DNA from: an uncultured Marvinbryantia sp.
GTDB taxonomy: Bacteria; Bacillota; Clostridia; Lachnospirales; Lachnospiraceae
NCBI GenBank assembly: GCA_934373455.1
Contig: CAKRON010000019.1
Location: 1 to 32,191 of the forward strand
DNA: 32,191 bases
Direction: 5' to 3'
Shown piece by piece: positions 30,961 through 32,191 of the stretch. Position 1 is the stretch's first letter. Every line of letters starts with the position of its first letter. Position numbers and translations under genes: made by a program. The notes under the pieces are model-generated. The model was given only the letters and a program-made list of their open reading frames with translations. It was not told the DNA's origin and made no database searches.

Positions 30961-32191
30961 ATGGCAAAGGAAAAGAAACTCGTAGAGTCAATTACTTCCA
31001 TGGAAGAAGATTTTGCGCAATGGTATACAGACGTTGTTAAAAAAGCAGAATTGACAGATTATACAAGTGTAAAAGGCTGCATGGTTATCAAACCGGCCGG
31101 ATACGCGATCTGGGAAAATATCCAGCATGAACTGGACAGAAGATTCAAGGAAACAGGTGTGGAGAATGTCTATCTGCCGATGCTGATTCCGGAAAGTCTT
31201 CTTCAAAAAGAAAAAGATCACGTAGAAGGATTTGCACCGGAAGTAGCATGGGTGACTCATGGAGGTCTGGAACCACTGCCGGAAAGAATGTGTGTACGTC
31301 CGACATCTGAGACTTTGTTCTGTGATTTCTATGCGAATGACATTCATTCTTATCGTGACCTTCCAAAGGTATATAATCAGTGGTGCTCTGTTATGCGTTG
31401 GGAAAAGACAACCAGACCATTTTTACGTTCCAGAGAATTCCTGTGGCAGGAAGGACATACCGCACACGCTACAGCAGAAGATGCAGAAGCACGTACCATT
31501 CAGATGCTGAATGTATATGCAGATTTTTGTGAAGAAGTGCTGGCAATTCCGGTTATCAAAGGCCGCAAGACAGATAAAGAGAAATTTGCAGGTGCAGAAG
31601 CTACTTATACGATTGAATCTCTGATGCATGACGGTAAGGCACTGCAGTCCGGAACCAGCCATAATTTTGGTGATGGATTTGCGAAAGCATTTGATATTCA
31701 GTATACAGACAAAGACAATACTTTAAAATATGTACATCAGACATCCTGGGGTATGACAACACGTATGATCGGTGCCATCATTATGGTGCATGGTGATAAC
31801 AGCGGACTGGTTCTGCCTCCTAGAATCGCACCGGTACAGGCAATGGTAATTCCGATTCAGCAGAAGAAGGAAGGCGTTCTGGAGAAAGCAGCAGAAGTAA
31901 AAGAAGCACTGGTTAAGAGCGGTATCCGTGCAAGAATGGATGATTCTGATAAGAGTCCTGGATGGAAGTTCTCTGAAAGCGAAATGCGTGGTATCCCGGT
32001 ACGTATCGAACTGGGACCAAAGGATATCGAAGCAGGACAGGCTGTGATCGTTCGTCGTGATACCAGAGAAAAGATTGCAGTATCTCTGGAAGAACTGAAC
32101 AGCAAGGTGGCAGAAGTTCTGGAAACTATGCAGAAAGATATGCTGGAGCGGGCAAGAACACACAGAGAGACCCATACTTATACGGCAAAGA
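30961..32191 (+). CDS. proS: Prolyl-tRNA synthetase, 5' part (runs off the window)
   Basis: Charges tRNA-Pro. 410 residues are visible and the frame is still open at the window end. Starts [22 protein letters not shown] after GAGGTGG. It is the shorter archaeal/eukaryotic-like (ProS type 3) form without the editing insertion: motif 1 region [12 protein letters not shown], then [11 protein letters not shown], motif 2 [26 protein letters not shown], then [17 protein letters not shown] and the motif 3 area with [24 protein letters not shown]. The anticodon-binding domain begins near residue 300. The zinc-binding C-terminal domain would lie beyond the window. Confidence 0.95.
   Translation, partial: MAKEKKLVESITSMEEDFAQWYTDVVKKAELTDYTSVKGCMVIKPAGYAIWENIQHELDRRFKETGVENVYLPMLIPESLLQKEKDHVEGFAPEVAWVTHGGLEPLPERMCVRPTSETLFCDFYANDIHSYRDLPKVYNQWCSVMRWEKTTRPFLRSREFLWQEGHTAHATAEDAEARTIQMLNVYADFCEEVLAIPVIKGRKTDKEKFAGAEATYTIESLMHDGKALQSGTSHNFGDGFAKAFDIQYTDKDNTLKYVHQTSWGMTTRMIGAIIMVHGDNSGLVLPPRIAPVQAMVIPIQQKKEGVLEKAAEVKEALVKSGIRARMDDSDKSPGWKFSESEMRGIPVRIELGPKDIEAGQAVIVRRDTREKIAVSLEELNSKVAEVLETMQKDMLERARTHRETHTYTAK

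Noticed and set aside
30332..30985. 217-codon plus-strand frame across the DUF402 gene and the proS promoter
   Set aside because: It overlaps a well-supported DUF402 gene on the other strand, contains a strong promoter, and resembles no protein family.
1..32191. CRISPR arrays, tRNA or rRNA genes, insertion sequences
   Set aside because: No regularly spaced repeats, no tRNA-like cloverleaf with TTCRA and CCA end, and no transposase-like protein was seen; the only tandem repeat is inside ftsH.

Overview
The window looks like chromosomal DNA from an obligately anaerobic, spore-forming member of the Clostridia, most likely Lachnospiraceae. Four things suggest this: moderate AT richness, strong AGGAGG-type ribosome binding sites, type III glutamine synthetase beside an Amt-GlnK fusion, and a Streptococcus-ordered type II fatty-acid operon using FabK. 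Family placement is inference from gene content; no 16S or other marker is present. No tRNA, rRNA, insertion sequence, phage gene or CRISPR array was seen. No gene-free stretch exceeds about 300 bases.

Layout. 1-5154: tail of an upstream gene, a terminator, ftsH with an unusual 36-bp-repeat acidic tail, a secreted C39-like peptidase on the minus strand, and a von Willebrand factor A protein. 5158-6891: a secreted SH3/coiled-coil/NlpC-P60 peptidoglycan hydrolase with WalR-like boxes upstream. 7049-11229: nitrogen assimilation, with glnN and then an Amt-GlnK fusion behind a long attenuator-like leader. 11377-23232: the fatty-acid island in the order fabH, acpP, fabK, fabD, fabG, fabF, accB, fabZ, accC, accDA fusion, an NPD-family flavoprotein with a four-cysteine cluster, a MarR/FabT-type repressor and a patatin-like lipase. 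A TTTGA-N3-TCAAA operator sits on the fabH promoter. 23263-25090: a DUF1858 protein, mecA on the minus strand, and an unrecognised basic protein with an odd leader. 25160-27724: envelope or spore-cortex genes, a membrane-anchored GH18 enzyme and a CwlD-type amidase. 27712-30273: tsaC/sua5, ywlE-like, rpiB and dCMP deaminase, an arrangement close to the ywlC-ywlE-ywlF region of Bacillus. 30251-32191: a DUF402 protein on the minus strand and the 5' part of proS.

How it fits together. The fatty-acid island encodes malonyl-CoA formation, ACP, initiation and a full elongation cycle plus a repressor, but no recognisable FabA, FabM or second FabZ-type isomerase. The extra NPD flavoprotein carrying C-x2-C-x3-C-x7-C is the best local candidate for making unsaturated acyl chains, by analogy with FabX and UfaA. 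This is the observation I rate highest. Next are a YwlE-family phosphatase whose nucleophilic cysteine is serine, the WalR-like boxes before the NlpC/P60 gene, and the amt leader, which has an ANTAR-like hexaloop hairpin mutually exclusive with an intrinsic terminator.
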